A DNA stretch of 43,400 nucleotides from a virus. The position numbers were made by a program, and so were the translations under genes. Positions 22,840-29,553 of the stretch are shown piece by piece (within the stretch, counting starts at the first letter, position 1; each line of letters begins with the position of its first letter). Under the pieces are notes generated by a model. That model made no database searches, was not told the DNA's origin, and saw only the letters and a list, made by a program, of their open reading frames with translations. The stretch is from positions 1 through 43,400 of IMG/VR virus record IMGVR_UViG_3300049491_000362; one strand, written 5' to 3'.

Positions 22840-23202
22840 ATGACTAACGAAGAAATATACGATGCGGAGATCGCCCCGGCACTCCTGAAAATCTCGCAAC
22901 GCTGCCAAGAACTCGGCTTCGCAATGGTGGCCTCCGTCGAGTGGGAAGTCGGCGAGAACGGACGCACCGAGTTCTGTCCGAAGACGGACGGAAGCACGCC
23001 GCGCCCGAGCGCGAAACAACTGCTCGTCCACTACGCCGCGCGATGTCACGGGAACATCGACGCTATGCTCATGGCGGTCATGCGCGACGCCGAGAAATAC
23101 GGCCACACGTCGGCCTATCTGCACAACCTCGGCGTGAAAGAAACGCCTTCTTTGGTGAACGTCCGAAATCTGCCACGCGATGAACCCGGCCCCGCATCCT
23201 GA
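22840..23202 (+). CDS. Cassette 4: unknown
   Basis: 120 residues starting 9 bases after the right box of attC C. Helical start (NEEIYDAEIAPALLKISQRC), a GFAMVASVEWEVGENGRTEF strand region, then helices rich in Ala/Met. Clean composition with no signal peptide. Function unknown. Confidence 0.65.
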   Translation: MTNEEIYDAEIAPALLKISQRCQELGFAMVASVEWEVGENGRTEFCPKTDGSTPRPSAKQLLVHYAARCHGNIDAMLMAVMRDAEKYGHTSAYLHNLGVKETPSLVNVRNLPRDEPGPAS

Positions 23203-23245
23203 AACGAGCCACGCAATCGCGTTGGCAGTAGAGAGTTGGTTAGCC
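23189..23245 (+). other. attC-like site D (degenerate left box)
   Basis: GCCACGC and GCGTTGGC form the inner stem around a 3-nt loop. The right box is GTTAGCC, 19 nt after CGTTG. No good RYYYAAC box is visible on the left (GCCCCGC sits in its place), so the left edge is approximate. Confidence 0.5.
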
Positions 23246-23257
23246 CTCTTTTGAACC

Positions 23258-23590
23258 ATGAAACTCATATCAATCAACGAAGCAGCCGCCGCAGGAATTG
23301 AACGCCTGCGCTATCCAAAATGGGTGACGCCAGAAGACCACCTAAAAATCGACATCATCGACGGCAAGCCGGGGCTATGGACGCACCTCTTCGCGCCGTT
23401 CAATCGCGAGTGCAACGGGCGCGACCCTGTAAGCATAATCTGCACGCAGATGGACTACGGCGCAGCGGAGTGGGAGCCCTACACGGGTCCAATCTCCGGC
23501 AGCGACGAATACAAGGCCGCACAAGCGTGCTACGACGGATGCCTTGGGGCTAACGATTGCGGTCAGACAGGCGCTGCGGACGGACAATAA
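23258..23590 (+). CDS. Cassette 5: unknown
   Basis: 110 residues with start 12 bases past the right box of attC D. Contains KLISINEAAAAGIERLRYPKW and WTHLFAPFNREC and TQMDYGAAEWEPYTGP. The last dozen residues (NDCGQTGAADGQ) are encoded by attC E, so the ORF reads into the site. No family recognised. Confidence 0.6.
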   Translation: MKLISINEAAAAGIERLRYPKWVTPEDHLKIDIIDGKPGLWTHLFAPFNRECNGRDPVSIICTQMDYGAAEWEPYTGPISGSDEYKAAQACYDGCLGANDCGQTGAADGQ

Positions 23591-23640
23591 CTCAACTCAA
23601 CGGCCCCGTCAGCGCCTTGTCTGTAGTGCGCTGGTTAGGC
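23548..23640 (+). other. attC-like site E
   Basis: CAGACAGGCGCTG pairs with CAGCGCCTTGTCTG, perfect except for one unpaired T. The right box GTTAGGC fits GTTRRRY exactly; the left box is GGCTAAC. Loop about 30 nt. This and site I are the most canonical of the set. Confidence 0.78.
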
Positions 23641-23651
23641 CCTCTTAAAAT

Positions 23652-23843
23652 ATGAAACTGAAAACCGAATATCCACTCCACAAATTCAAGGCCGGAAGCT
23701 ATGCGTATCGCGGCTTCAACTTCCGAACGCGGGGCTGGCACTGGGAAGTGATCGACGGTGACAGCGAGCCGACTCGCGTGAAATCGCTTATCGCGGGAAT
23801 CCGTCTGGTCGATTCTTGGTATGCACACGGCATCGTGGCCTAA
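23652..23843 (+). CDS. Cassette 6: unknown 63-residue protein
   Basis: Lys/Tyr/Arg-rich: LKTEYPLHKFKAGSYAYRGF, then a beta-like part with RTRGWHWEVIDGDSE. ATG 11 bases after the right box; TAA inside the left box of attC F (GCC-TAA-C). One ORF, one site: a textbook cassette layout. Function unknown. Confidence 0.6.
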   Translation: MKLKTEYPLHKFKAGSYAYRGFNFRTRGWHWEVIDGDSEPTRVKSLIAGIRLVDSWYAHGIVA

Positions 23844-23896
23844 CGCGGACGTGAGCCGCGCCCCGTAGGGGCGTTGGCTCTGCGGACTGGTTCGAC
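23838..23896 (+). other. attC-like site F
   Basis: Left box GCCTAAC includes the ORF stop; right box GTTCGAC. GAGCC and GGCTC, then CGCCCC and GGGGCG, close on a GTA loop, with the TT of CGTTGG partly unpaired. The shortest loop in the array. Confidence 0.72.
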
Positions 23897-23934
23897 CTCA
23901 CTCTCTCTATCTCCCGAACAACAGCGAAAAACCA

Positions 23935-24321
23935 ATGACACCCGAAATCGAAAAACAAATCGTGTCGCTCATCGAAGCGGCAAAGCAGACCGGCAATGAT
24001 GCCGCGTCTTTCATCGCGCAGCAGGCTCCCGACGTGATCGCTCAACTCATCCGCTGGAAGATCGGCGAGGGAATAATTGGCGCGGTAATCGGCGTGGCGC
24101 TGATGTGGGCGGCGCTGAAACTCTTCCGGCTGGCGTGGAAGAAACAGCAGGACGGCGACATCGACGAAATCGTGTGGGTACCTGCGGGAATCGCCGTCGC
24201 CGTGATGTGCATCGGCGGATTTGCGCTCGCCTACAACGGCGTAACGCAGACCGCAAAGGCCACTCTCGCACCCAAGGTCTTGATCTTGGAAACCGTCGCA
24301 GACCTGGCACGCAACAAGTGA
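23935..24321 (+). CDS. Cassette 7: two-helix membrane protein
   Basis: 128 residues with a cytosol-like amphipathic N-terminus (EIEKQIVSLIEAAKQTGND), a membrane helix at about 44-64 (IGEGIIGAVIGVALMWAALKL), a charged loop, and a second helix at about 82-100 (PAGIAVAVMCIGGFALAY). Holin-like size and topology, but isolated from other lysis genes. Could also act in exclusion or membrane stress. Function unknown. Confidence 0.6.
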   Translation: MTPEIEKQIVSLIEAAKQTGNDAASFIAQQAPDVIAQLIRWKIGEGIIGAVIGVALMWAALKLFRLAWKKQQDGDIDEIVWVPAGIAVAVMCIGGFALAYNGVTQTAKATLAPKVLILETVADLARNK

Positions 24322-24322
24322 G

Positions 24323-24414
24323 GTCGAACATCGGCGGTCAGACACGCGCGGAGTTGGCCCACCCGAAATCGAAACCCCAGTAACGCGCGTTGTTCTGTAG
24401 CGCCTTGGTTCGAA
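24323..24414 (+). other. attC-like site G
   Basis: Left box GTCGAAC and right box GTTCGAA. GGCGGTCAGACACGCGCG pairs with the right arm CGCGCGTTGTTCTGTAGCGCC through most of its length, leaving two unpaired bases around CGTTG. Loop about 40 nt. Confidence 0.75.
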
Positions 24415-24450
24415 AGGCGCGCCCCTGACTCCCGAAAACTATTCTCCCGA

Positions 24451-24741
24451 ATGAAAACCAAAACGACCGCCCTCAAAGACCTCGCCGAGCACCTAGAGCG
24501 TATCAGCCGCAACAGCCGTGGCCACGGCGGACACGGGTGGACCTATGACGAGGAAATCGAAATGCTGCACACTGCTGCTGCCGAAATTCAGCAAATGAAC
24601 GCGGCGATAAAAGAGTATGTCTCCGCCTCAATCGTGAACGTGCCGGCAAGCAGAGTGCAGGACGCTTGGGAGAACCTGAAGGCCATCGCCGCGCCGTCGA
24701 ACGATTGTGGTCAGCCACGCGCGAAGCGCGTTGGGCTGTAG
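24451..24741 (+). CDS. Cassette 8: unknown helical protein
   Basis: 96 residues: KTKTTALKDLAEHLERISRN, a G/H-rich turn (RGHGGHGWTYDEEIEML), and helices with AAAEIQQMNAAIKEYV. The C-terminal residues (SNDCGQPRAKRVGL) come from attC H, which the ORF enters. Function unknown. Confidence 0.55.
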   Translation: MKTKTTALKDLAEHLERISRNSRGHGGHGWTYDEEIEMLHTAAAEIQQMNAAIKEYVSASIVNVPASRVQDAWENLKAIAAPSNDCGQPRAKRVGL

Positions 24742-24755
24742 CACACTGGTTCGCC
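24696..24755 (+). other. attC-like site H
   Basis: CAGCCACGCGCG, a short loop, then CGCGTTGGGCTG; outer arms GAACGATTGTG and CACACTGGTTC pair with few mismatches. Right box GTTCGCC, 20 nt after CGTTG. At 60 nt it is a compact, very regular site. Confidence 0.78.
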
Positions 24756-24763
24756 TCTTTTTT

Positions 24764-25000
24764 ATGGATACACCAACACCACGAACAGACGCACAGAACT
24801 TCGGCGCATCCTGCGCAACCGATTTCTGTCGGACGCTCGAACGCGAAAACATCGCGCTCCGCGCTGCTTTGGAGCTAGAGCGCGCAGAAAATCTGAAACT
24901 GAAACAAGGGGCCACGCTGTTCGATCTTGAAATGTTTGTAACGCGGCAAGCCTACCGACTGACGGACGCGCTCAAGGCGAACGCCTCGCATGAGCCATGA
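24764..25000 (+). CDS. Cassette 9: coiled-coil unknown
   Basis: 78 residues. The middle (FCRTLERENIALRAALELER) and the following residues form a coiled coil, then FDLEMFVTRQAYRLTDALK. The ATG follows a T-rich leader 8 bases past the right box of attC H; the frame is open further upstream through the site. Function unknown. Confidence 0.55.
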   Translation: MDTPTPRTDAQNFGASCATDFCRTLERENIALRAALELERAENLKLKQGATLFDLEMFVTRQAYRLTDALKANASHEP

Positions 25001-25074
25001 CCTGCGCGCCTCTACAATCTAGCACCACATCACCGCGTGACGCGCAGGGCATTGGCTCTGGGCGATTGTTGGGC
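24976..25074 (+). other. attC-like site I
   Basis: Right box GTTGGGC matches GTTRRRY exactly; left box GGCGAAC. GAGCCATGACCTGCGCG pairs with CGCGCAGGGCATTGGCTC apart from one mismatch and one unpaired base. Loop about 25-30 nt; the ORF stop is inside the left arm. Confidence 0.78.
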
Positions 25075-25077
25075 CGG

Positions 25078-25707
25078 GTGCTGGTGGCCTGCGAATACTC
25101 CGGCGCGGTGCGCGATGCCTTCGCGGCTCGCGGCTGGGATGCCTGGAGCTGCGACCTCCTGCCGAGCGAAAAGCCTGGCAACCACTTCGTCGGCGACGTG
25201 CGCGAAATTCTGGCCGATGGCTGGGATATGATGCTCGCCTTTCCGCCATGCACCCATCTCGCGTGCTCGGGTGCTCGCCACTTCGCTAAGAAGCGAGCAG
25301 ACGGACGCCAGCGCGCAGGCGTCGAACTATTCATGGCCTTCGCTCGCGCTCCAATCCCACGAATCTGCATCGAAAACCCCGTGGGCATCATGTCGAGCGT
25401 CTGGCGTGAACCTGACCAGATAATCCAACCCTACTATTTCGGGGACGAGGCGCAAAAGACGACGTGCCTATGGCTCAAGAATCTACCACCGCTTCAGCAC
25501 GCCTCAGAAGATGACTGGTTTGCGGCGAAAACGCACGTCGGGCGCGGAGCGATGCACTACTTTTCGAGCGGGAAACGCATGGCCGCGCATCACATGCTTT
25601 CGCGCATTGGCGCAGGCGGTGCGGGAAAAGGACGAAGCCGAACCTTTCCGGGGATAGCTCTTGCGTTCGCAGACCAATGGACGCGCGCCACACGGCCCAA
25701 CTCCTGA
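25078..25707 (+). CDS. Cassette 10: C5-cytosine methyltransferase-like protein
   Basis: 209 residues from a GTG directly after the right box of attC I. Motif I is replaced by VACEYSGAVRDAF; the catalytic PPC loop is AFPPCTHLACSG (about 54-65) and the ENP motif is RICIENPVG (about 95-103). These are the hallmarks of the short C5-cytosine-methylase-like proteins common in phages, which lack a full target-recognition domain. It could methylate phage DNA or be a nucleotide-modifying relative. The longer ATG-started frame (24997) would be encoded partly by the attC. The stop lies 4 bases beyond the left box of attC J. Confidence 0.72.
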   Translation: MLVACEYSGAVRDAFAARGWDAWSCDLLPSEKPGNHFVGDVREILADGWDMMLAFPPCTHLACSGARHFAKKRADGRQRAGVELFMAFARAPIPRICIENPVGIMSSVWREPDQIIQPYYFGDEAQKTTCLWLKNLPPLQHASEDDWFAAKTHVGRGAMHYFSSGKRMAAHHMLSRIGAGGAGKGRSRTFPGIALAFADQWTRATRPNS

Positions 25708-25825
25708 GATCAGCCACGCCGGGGACGGCGTGCTAAACTTTCAAATACCATGAATGAAACTCCTGCCAGTAAACCGTCAGAAAACCTCGGAGCCCCGGCG
25801 TTGCGCTGTGGCGAATTTGTTCGGC
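25695..25825 (+). other. attC-like site J (long loop)
   Basis: CAGCCACGCCGGGG pairs with CCCCGGCGTTGCGCTG (nine perfect pairs plus a bulged T). Left box GCCCAAC, canonical; right box GTTCGGC. The apical part is about 65 nt and includes an ATG of a longer reading of the next ORF. Confidence 0.72.
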
Positions 25826-25848
25826 CTCTTAAACGCTTTTCTTCTTCG

Positions 25849-26127
25849 ATGGGAAACACGGGAATGGGAGAATACGACGGCGATCCATACCCAACGCTGG
25901 AACCGAACGACGAAGGCGAATGGGTGAAGGCAGAAGAGCATGAGGCCGCCGTCGCGCAACTCGTCGCCGCTGGAGAAGAAATGGCGCTGGCGATCAGACA
26001 GGTCGAGCGGTCAGGTTCGGTTTGCCTGCGATACAAAATGCTTTTCGCCATATGGGATGAAGCGAAGATGGGTTGGCCGAACGTTCCGGTCAGACACGAG
26101 CCGAAGAACGGAGAATCTAAACCATGA
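25849..26127 (+). CDS. Cassette 11: unknown acidic protein
   Basis: 92 residues from MGNTGMGEYDGDPYPTLEPN; a helix with KAEEHEAAVAQLVAAGEEMA follows, then RSGSVCLRYKMLFAIWDEAK. An in-frame ATG at 25750 would extend it through the loop and right arm of attC J; I chose the ATG past the right box. The end is encoded by attC K. Function unknown. Confidence 0.52.
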   Translation: MGNTGMGEYDGDPYPTLEPNDEGEWVKAEEHEAAVAQLVAAGEEMALAIRQVERSGSVCLRYKMLFAIWDEAKMGWPNVPVRHEPKNGESKP

Positions 26128-26263
26128 ACGAACAAAAAGCCCGCGAACTATTCGAGAATGTGCGCAAGCTGCACACTCCCGACCGCCCGACGGTCACGAG
26201 CGAACTGGCCCCGACCGAACAACAGGCCCAGTCGGCTCGTTGTTCTGTAGCGGTTGGTTCGGG
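26076..26263 (+). other. attC-like site K (very long loop)
   Basis: GGCCGAAC...CCGGTCAGACACGAGCCGA pairs with TCGGCTCGTTGTTCTGTAGCGGTTGGTTCGG over both boxes. The loop is about 125 nt, long but within the range of large attC sites, and contains the ATG of the following ORF. Right box GTTCGGG. Confidence 0.65.
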
Positions 26264-26501
26264 GTGGGTCTCCGCCGGCCTGCTGCTTCAGATGGTGCGA
26301 GCGTGGGAAAAAACCGCGAACAAGGAAAAGCATGAAGCGGAACTATGCCTCGATCACACGAACATGGTCGGCCACTTCGCAATTCACGGCGCATACAAAA
26401 CCGCAGCGAATGAGCTGCGCCTGCTGGTGGAGGACGCGAGCGTGCGCCAGCCCACTCCGAACACCTCAATCGCACGATCTGCCGAAAATGAGAAACCTTA
26501 A
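26124..26501 (+). CDS. Cassette 12: unknown
   Basis: Up to 125 residues. The N-terminal half is encoded by the loop and right arm of attC K; the ATG at 26292 gives a 69-residue version (MVRAWEKTANKEKHEAELCL, then HFAIHGAYKTAANELRLLVE) that begins after the right box. No attC follows this ORF, so it is the trailing, site-less end of the array. Function unknown. Confidence 0.5.
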   Translation: MNEQKARELFENVRKLHTPDRPTVTSELAPTEQQAQSARCSVAVGSGWVSAGLLLQMVRAWEKTANKEKHEAELCLDHTNMVGHFAIHGAYKTAANELRLLVEDASVRQPTPNTSIARSAENEKP

Positions 26502-26775
26502 TAGTCGCCGTAAGATTGGCCGAAAACGCGGCATCGCATCGGCTCGGGCGTGGACGCCGCGAACCGCCGATGCGGACACGCTGCGCCGCCGTGCGCTCCA
26601 CGATGCGCGCGGGATGATCGTGCGCGAAGGCGTGACCTACCACGGCGATGGGCGCATGACTCCGTGGAGCGTGCGCCGCTCCATTTACGGGCGAGTCGAT
26701 CAACTCGACGTGTTCGCAGGCGGTGCGCTCTGGCGCACGGGCGGGCCGCGCAGGGTGGCGCGGTGGCTAGGCTGA
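26488..26775 (+). CDS. Small basic unknown protein
   Basis: 95 residues, Arg-rich: MRNLNSRRKIGRKRGIASAR, then DTLRRRALHDARGMIVREG and a VTYHGDGRMTPWSVRRSIYG segment. It overlaps the previous ORF's stop and is the last gene before the capsid genes, with the TTGACGC element following it. Possible DNA- or capsid-associated protein. Confidence 0.5.
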   Translation: MRNLNSRRKIGRKRGIASARAWTPRTADADTLRRRALHDARGMIVREGVTYHGDGRMTPWSVRRSIYGRVDQLDVFAGGALWRTGGPRRVARWLG

Positions 26776-26779
26776 AATC

Positions 26780-26796
26780 TTGACGCTTGCGGCGTG
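26780..26796 (+). promoter_or_regulatory. TTGACGC start-proximal hairpin, copy 2
   Basis: TTGACGC lies 19 nt upstream of the protease ATG; ACGC and GCGT pair around TTGCG. Same element as in front of the gpW-like gene. Confidence 0.45.
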
Positions 26797-26798
26797 GC

Positions 26799-27803
26799 AT
26801 GACCACGACAACGCAGCGCACCTTCGCAACACAGTTCACCGGCTCAGTCGATAGAGCCACCGGAATCATTCGCGGCGTTGCTGTAATTACCGAGGGCATC
26901 GCCAAGGGCCACGGTGAGGAGATCGACGCAATCACGCTCTCCCAGGTTGCGGCCTGCGCCCGTAGCTTCGCGGGCGGGCTGAAGGTAGTGGACCGACACA
27001 CGAAGTCGTCTGATTCGATCTTCTCGACCACCGGCACGCTCCGCAACTTTCGCGTAGAAGGCGGCAAGGTGAAGGCCGATCTTTACATTTTGGATACGGA
27101 GCCGAACCGGGACAAGCTCTTGGAGATGGCCGAGAAGATGCCGGACACGTTCGGGCTATCCATCGCATTCAGCGGGCCGACCGAGGTGCGCGACGGGCGC
27201 AACTTCGCACGGTGCACGGAGATTTATAATGCGGCGCTTGTCGACGTTCCCGCCGCAAATCCTACGGGACTTTTTTCGGCAATCGTTCCACCGGTGGCCG
27301 GTGCGGGCGTTGACGCAAGCGGGGCAAGTAACATTTCCCCCATGACGCCTGACGAAATTCTCAAACAATGCGGTGCGCTGATTGCCTCCGCTACGACCGA
27401 ACTCGCCTCCCGTCTCGCCGCGGCTGAGACGAAGCTCGCCGCCTACGGTGCCGACACCAAGTCGAACACAGACGCCGTGACCGAGTGCTCCGCGAAACTC
27501 ACCGCCGCCGTGACCGAGTTCACCGCGAAGCTGGGCGACGATAATAAGCGCATCGAACTCGCCGCGCAGACCGTGGCCAAACAGTTCACCGCTCACATCG
27601 GCACCTCCGCCGGAGTTCGCACCGATGGCGGCGGCGCTCCTGCCGCTCCGGTGCCTTCGCCCGCTGACGCTTTTGAGGCCGTCGCCAAGAAACACTTCGC
27701 CTCGACCAAGAGCCAAGTGAAGGCGTTCGAGCTGGCGATGGGCGAAGACCCGAAGGGTTACGCCGCTTTTCGCGCTGCGAACCGCGACATCAAGTTTGCC
27801 TAA
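26799..27803 (+). CDS. Prohead protease with C-terminal scaffold-like region
   Basis: 334 residues. The N-terminal ~165 residues have the prohead protease plan: a His in VVDRHTKSSDSIF, then a beta region, and the Ser-bearing MPDTFGLSIAFSG segment (U35/S78-like). After a linker, residues about 183-262 are a coiled coil rich in A/T/E/K (ATTELASRLAAAETKLA) and the last part is basic, resembling a scaffold. A fused protease-scaffold is common. It cleaves head proteins during maturation. Directly precedes decoration and capsid genes. Catalytic residue assignment is from pattern only. Confidence 0.75.
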   Translation: MTTTTQRTFATQFTGSVDRATGIIRGVAVITEGIAKGHGEEIDAITLSQVAACARSFAGGLKVVDRHTKSSDSIFSTTGTLRNFRVEGGKVKADLYILDTEPNRDKLLEMAEKMPDTFGLSIAFSGPTEVRDGRNFARCTEIYNAALVDVPAANPTGLFSAIVPPVAGAGVDASGASNISPMTPDEILKQCGALIASATTELASRLAAAETKLAAYGADTKSNTDAVTECSAKLTAAVTEFTAKLGDDNKRIELAAQTVAKQFTAHIGTSAGVRTDGGGAPAAPVPSPADAFEAVAKKHFASTKSQVKAFELAMGEDPKGYAAFRAANRDIKFA

Positions 27804-27853
27804 GCCGGCAACCACTCCACGCACCCAACCGCATCACCTAACCAATTACGATC

Positions 27854-28249
27854 ATGGCCACCGCCAACAATCTCACCCGCACCTTTCCTGTCACGGTCGC
27901 TATGTCTAAGGGCACCGTGGTTCAGCTCCACACCGACGGCAACATCCGCCCGAACCCGATCAATCAGTTCGGCATCGGCGTCCTCCTGGACGATTGCACC
28001 GCGAACGCCTACGAGAACCCCGCCGTCCGACTGTGGGGTGCCGGCACCGTTCCGATTTCCGTCACTGGCACGCCGTTGACCGCTGGTAACATCCTCTACG
28101 CCGTCACGGGCGGGCAGGTCGCCGGCACCAATGGGTTCATCGGCGGCGCGAACGGTGGTCGCATCCTCGGCTCGCTGGTCGAGACCACTGGCTCCGCTCA
28201 AAATGGAAACTCTTTCGAGGTGCAGATGTTCACGAGCATCGGCGCGTAA
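27854..28249 (+). CDS. Capsid decoration / cement protein (DUF2190-like)
   Basis: 131 residues, beta-rich: MSKGTVVQLHTDGNIRP, QFGIGVLLDDCTANAYENPA, LTAGNILYAVTGGQVAG. This matches the capsid-cement pattern in which a small beta-barrel binds the shell. Position between protease and major capsid fits lambda gpD. Likely stabilises the expanded head. Confidence 0.68.
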   Translation: MATANNLTRTFPVTVAMSKGTVVQLHTDGNIRPNPINQFGIGVLLDDCTANAYENPAVRLWGAGTVPISVTGTPLTAGNILYAVTGGQVAGTNGFIGGANGGRILGSLVETTGSAQNGNSFEVQMFTSIGA

Positions 28250-28291
28250 GACCTGAGAAACTACAACCAATAACTCTAAACTTTACCCACC

Positions 28292-29263
28292 ATGCAATCA
28301 CTCGGCGGAACTCAACTTCGGGCAGACCTTCGCGGCGTAGCGGAAGAAGCCTATCTCCAAAGCGAACTTTACATCGGGCCGAAGGTGCTTCCCCCGTTGT
28401 CCGTATCGGCCAAGGCCGGACAGTATCCTTACATCTCGGTCACGTCCGGTTCGCTCCTCCGCAACGAGGTCAAGCGCCGCGGGCCGAGTGCGAACTACGC
28501 CCGCATTGCGCGGTCGTTCTTCAGCGACAACTACACGTGTCTCGAATACGGAATTGAGGCCCCTGTTGACGATAGCAACGCGGCCGACGTCGCACGCTTC
28601 TTCCCGCTGGAGGCGACGGAGACCCGCCGCGCTCTCGGCCAGGTGCAGCTCGCTCACGAGATCCGTTGCGCCGCAAAGGTGTTTGATCCTTCGGTGTTCT
28701 CGTTGACGACCAGCGCGACGGCCTACACGACGGCCAACCTCTCCACGTTCGACCTCGGTCTGGATGTGGACACGGCCAAGCAGGCGATCCAAGCTCGCGG
28801 TGAATCGACCGAAGGGCTCACAGTTGTCATGTCGCTCCCGATGTTCAATCGGGTGCGTGCTTCCACCCGTATCCAAAATCGCATTCGCGGCACCATCTCG
28901 ACCGACTCTCAGCTGGTCCTCACGAAAGATGCGCTCGCTGCGTGTCTCGACGTCAAAGAGGTGCTCGTCGGTTGTGCGGCCTACGACACGAGCAAGCAGG
29001 GCGCGGCCTCGCCGGTTATGTCGAACATCTGGTCCGACTCATATGTCTGGCTCGGTCGCTGCGTGCCGGGTGGTTCGCAAGAGCAATACTTCAACGGCTC
29101 GACGGGCTTTACGCTCTTCTGGAACGAGGATGCTTCGATCTTCCAGGTCGAGAGCTACCGCGAGGAAGACATTCGCTCCGTCATCGTCCGTGCTCGGCAC
29201 AACGTCGCGGAGAAAATCGTCATGGCGACGGGCGCGCAGCTCTTGGTCAGTCAGTATAGCTAA
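28292..29263 (+). CDS. Major capsid protein
   Basis: 323 residues, beginning MQSLGGTQLRADLRGVAEEAYLQ with segments YIGPKVLPPLSVSAKAGQYP, FFSDNYTCLEYGIEAPVDDS and LGLDVDTAKQAIQAR. The order N-arm, spine helix, beta-rich A-domain (SYVWLGRCVPGGSQ, GFTLFWNEDASIFQVESYRE) fits the HK97-fold capsid proteins of the lambda gpE-like group. Followed by a strong terminator, consistent with high expression. Confident because of gene context. Confidence 0.82.
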   Translation: MQSLGGTQLRADLRGVAEEAYLQSELYIGPKVLPPLSVSAKAGQYPYISVTSGSLLRNEVKRRGPSANYARIARSFFSDNYTCLEYGIEAPVDDSNAADVARFFPLEATETRRALGQVQLAHEIRCAAKVFDPSVFSLTTSATAYTTANLSTFDLGLDVDTAKQAIQARGESTEGLTVVMSLPMFNRVRASTRIQNRIRGTISTDSQLVLTKDALAACLDVKEVLVGCAAYDTSKQGAASPVMSNIWSDSYVWLGRCVPGGSQEQYFNGSTGFTLFWNEDASIFQVESYREEDIRSVIVRARHNVAEKIVMATGAQLLVSQYS

Positions 29264-29293
29264 TCTCTGGGACTGGGTTTGATTCATCACACT

Positions 29294-29323
29294 AAGCCGC
29301 CTCCGAAACGGGGCGGCTTTTTT
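29294..29323 (+). terminator. Rho-independent terminator after major capsid gene
   Basis: AAGCCGCC and GGCGGCTT form an 8-bp GC-rich stem with a 10-nt loop, followed by a run of six T. It separates the capsid transcript from the glycosyl/TPP island. Confidence 0.85.
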
Positions 29324-29343
29324 GTGCGAACATTTCAAGGAAT

Positions 29344-29352
29344 GTCGTGACA
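29344..29352 (+). promoter_or_regulatory. GTCGTGACA motif upstream of the glycan island
   Basis: The nonamer recurs at 11940 and 42027, in non-coding DNA, and once inside a cassette ORF (21693). Here it follows a terminator and precedes a new transcription unit, so it may be part of a phage promoter. Four copies are few; the role is a guess. Confidence 0.35.
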
Positions 29353-29382
29353 AGCGGCGCACGCTCTGATTGTCGTCAGGGC

Positions 29383-29553
29383 ATGGCAAAAGCAAAGACG
29401 ACGACAGCGACCAAGCCGGTGCGCGTGAACCGCGTGCAACTCCCGACGCAGCGGGTGAAGCAGACGACGATTGATAAGCTGGAGCGGATGCGTCCGGTGC
29501 ACAAAGGGCTCGGCAAGGCAATCGACTACGCGGTGGAGGCGGCGAAGGAATGA
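29383..29553 (+). CDS. Ribbon-helix-helix-like regulator candidate
   Basis: 56 residues from MAKAKTTT: VNRVQLPTQRVKQTTIDKLE, then HKGLGKAIDYAVEAAKE. A short strand followed by two helices, with the second like RHH proteins (xGKAIDYAVE). An in-frame start further upstream would add 12 poorly coded residues. Its stop overlaps the next ATG (ATGA). Likely controls the island's expression. Confidence 0.45.
   Translation: MAKAKTTTATKPVRVNRVQLPTQRVKQTTIDKLERMRPVHKGLGKAIDYAVEAAKE

Larger units (their letters stand above)
21605..26263 (+). mobile_element. Array of gene cassettes with attC-like sites, no integrase (CALIN-like)
   Basis: Eleven imperfect palindromes separate short + strand ORFs. Each has an RYYYAAC-like left box, a GTTRRRY-like right box (mostly GTTCGGC), inner arms related to (T/G)AG(C/A)CACG and CGTTGNNCTGTAG, and an apical loop from 3 to over 100 nt. 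The CRTTG/CCTTG box begins 18-20 nt before the right box in all eleven. Three ORFs end inside the left box (GCC-TAA-C or GCA-TAA-C). These are the features of integron attC sites and cassettes. No IntI-like recombinase was found in the window. The architecture is seen directly; integron ancestry is an inference to be tested with a covariance model. Confidence 0.75.

Noticed and set aside
21744-26263. Interpretation of the repeated palindromes as transcription terminators or riboswitches
   Set aside because: Loop size varies from 3 to over 100 nt, no T-run follows the stem, and the outer boxes are conserved, which suits recombination sites better.
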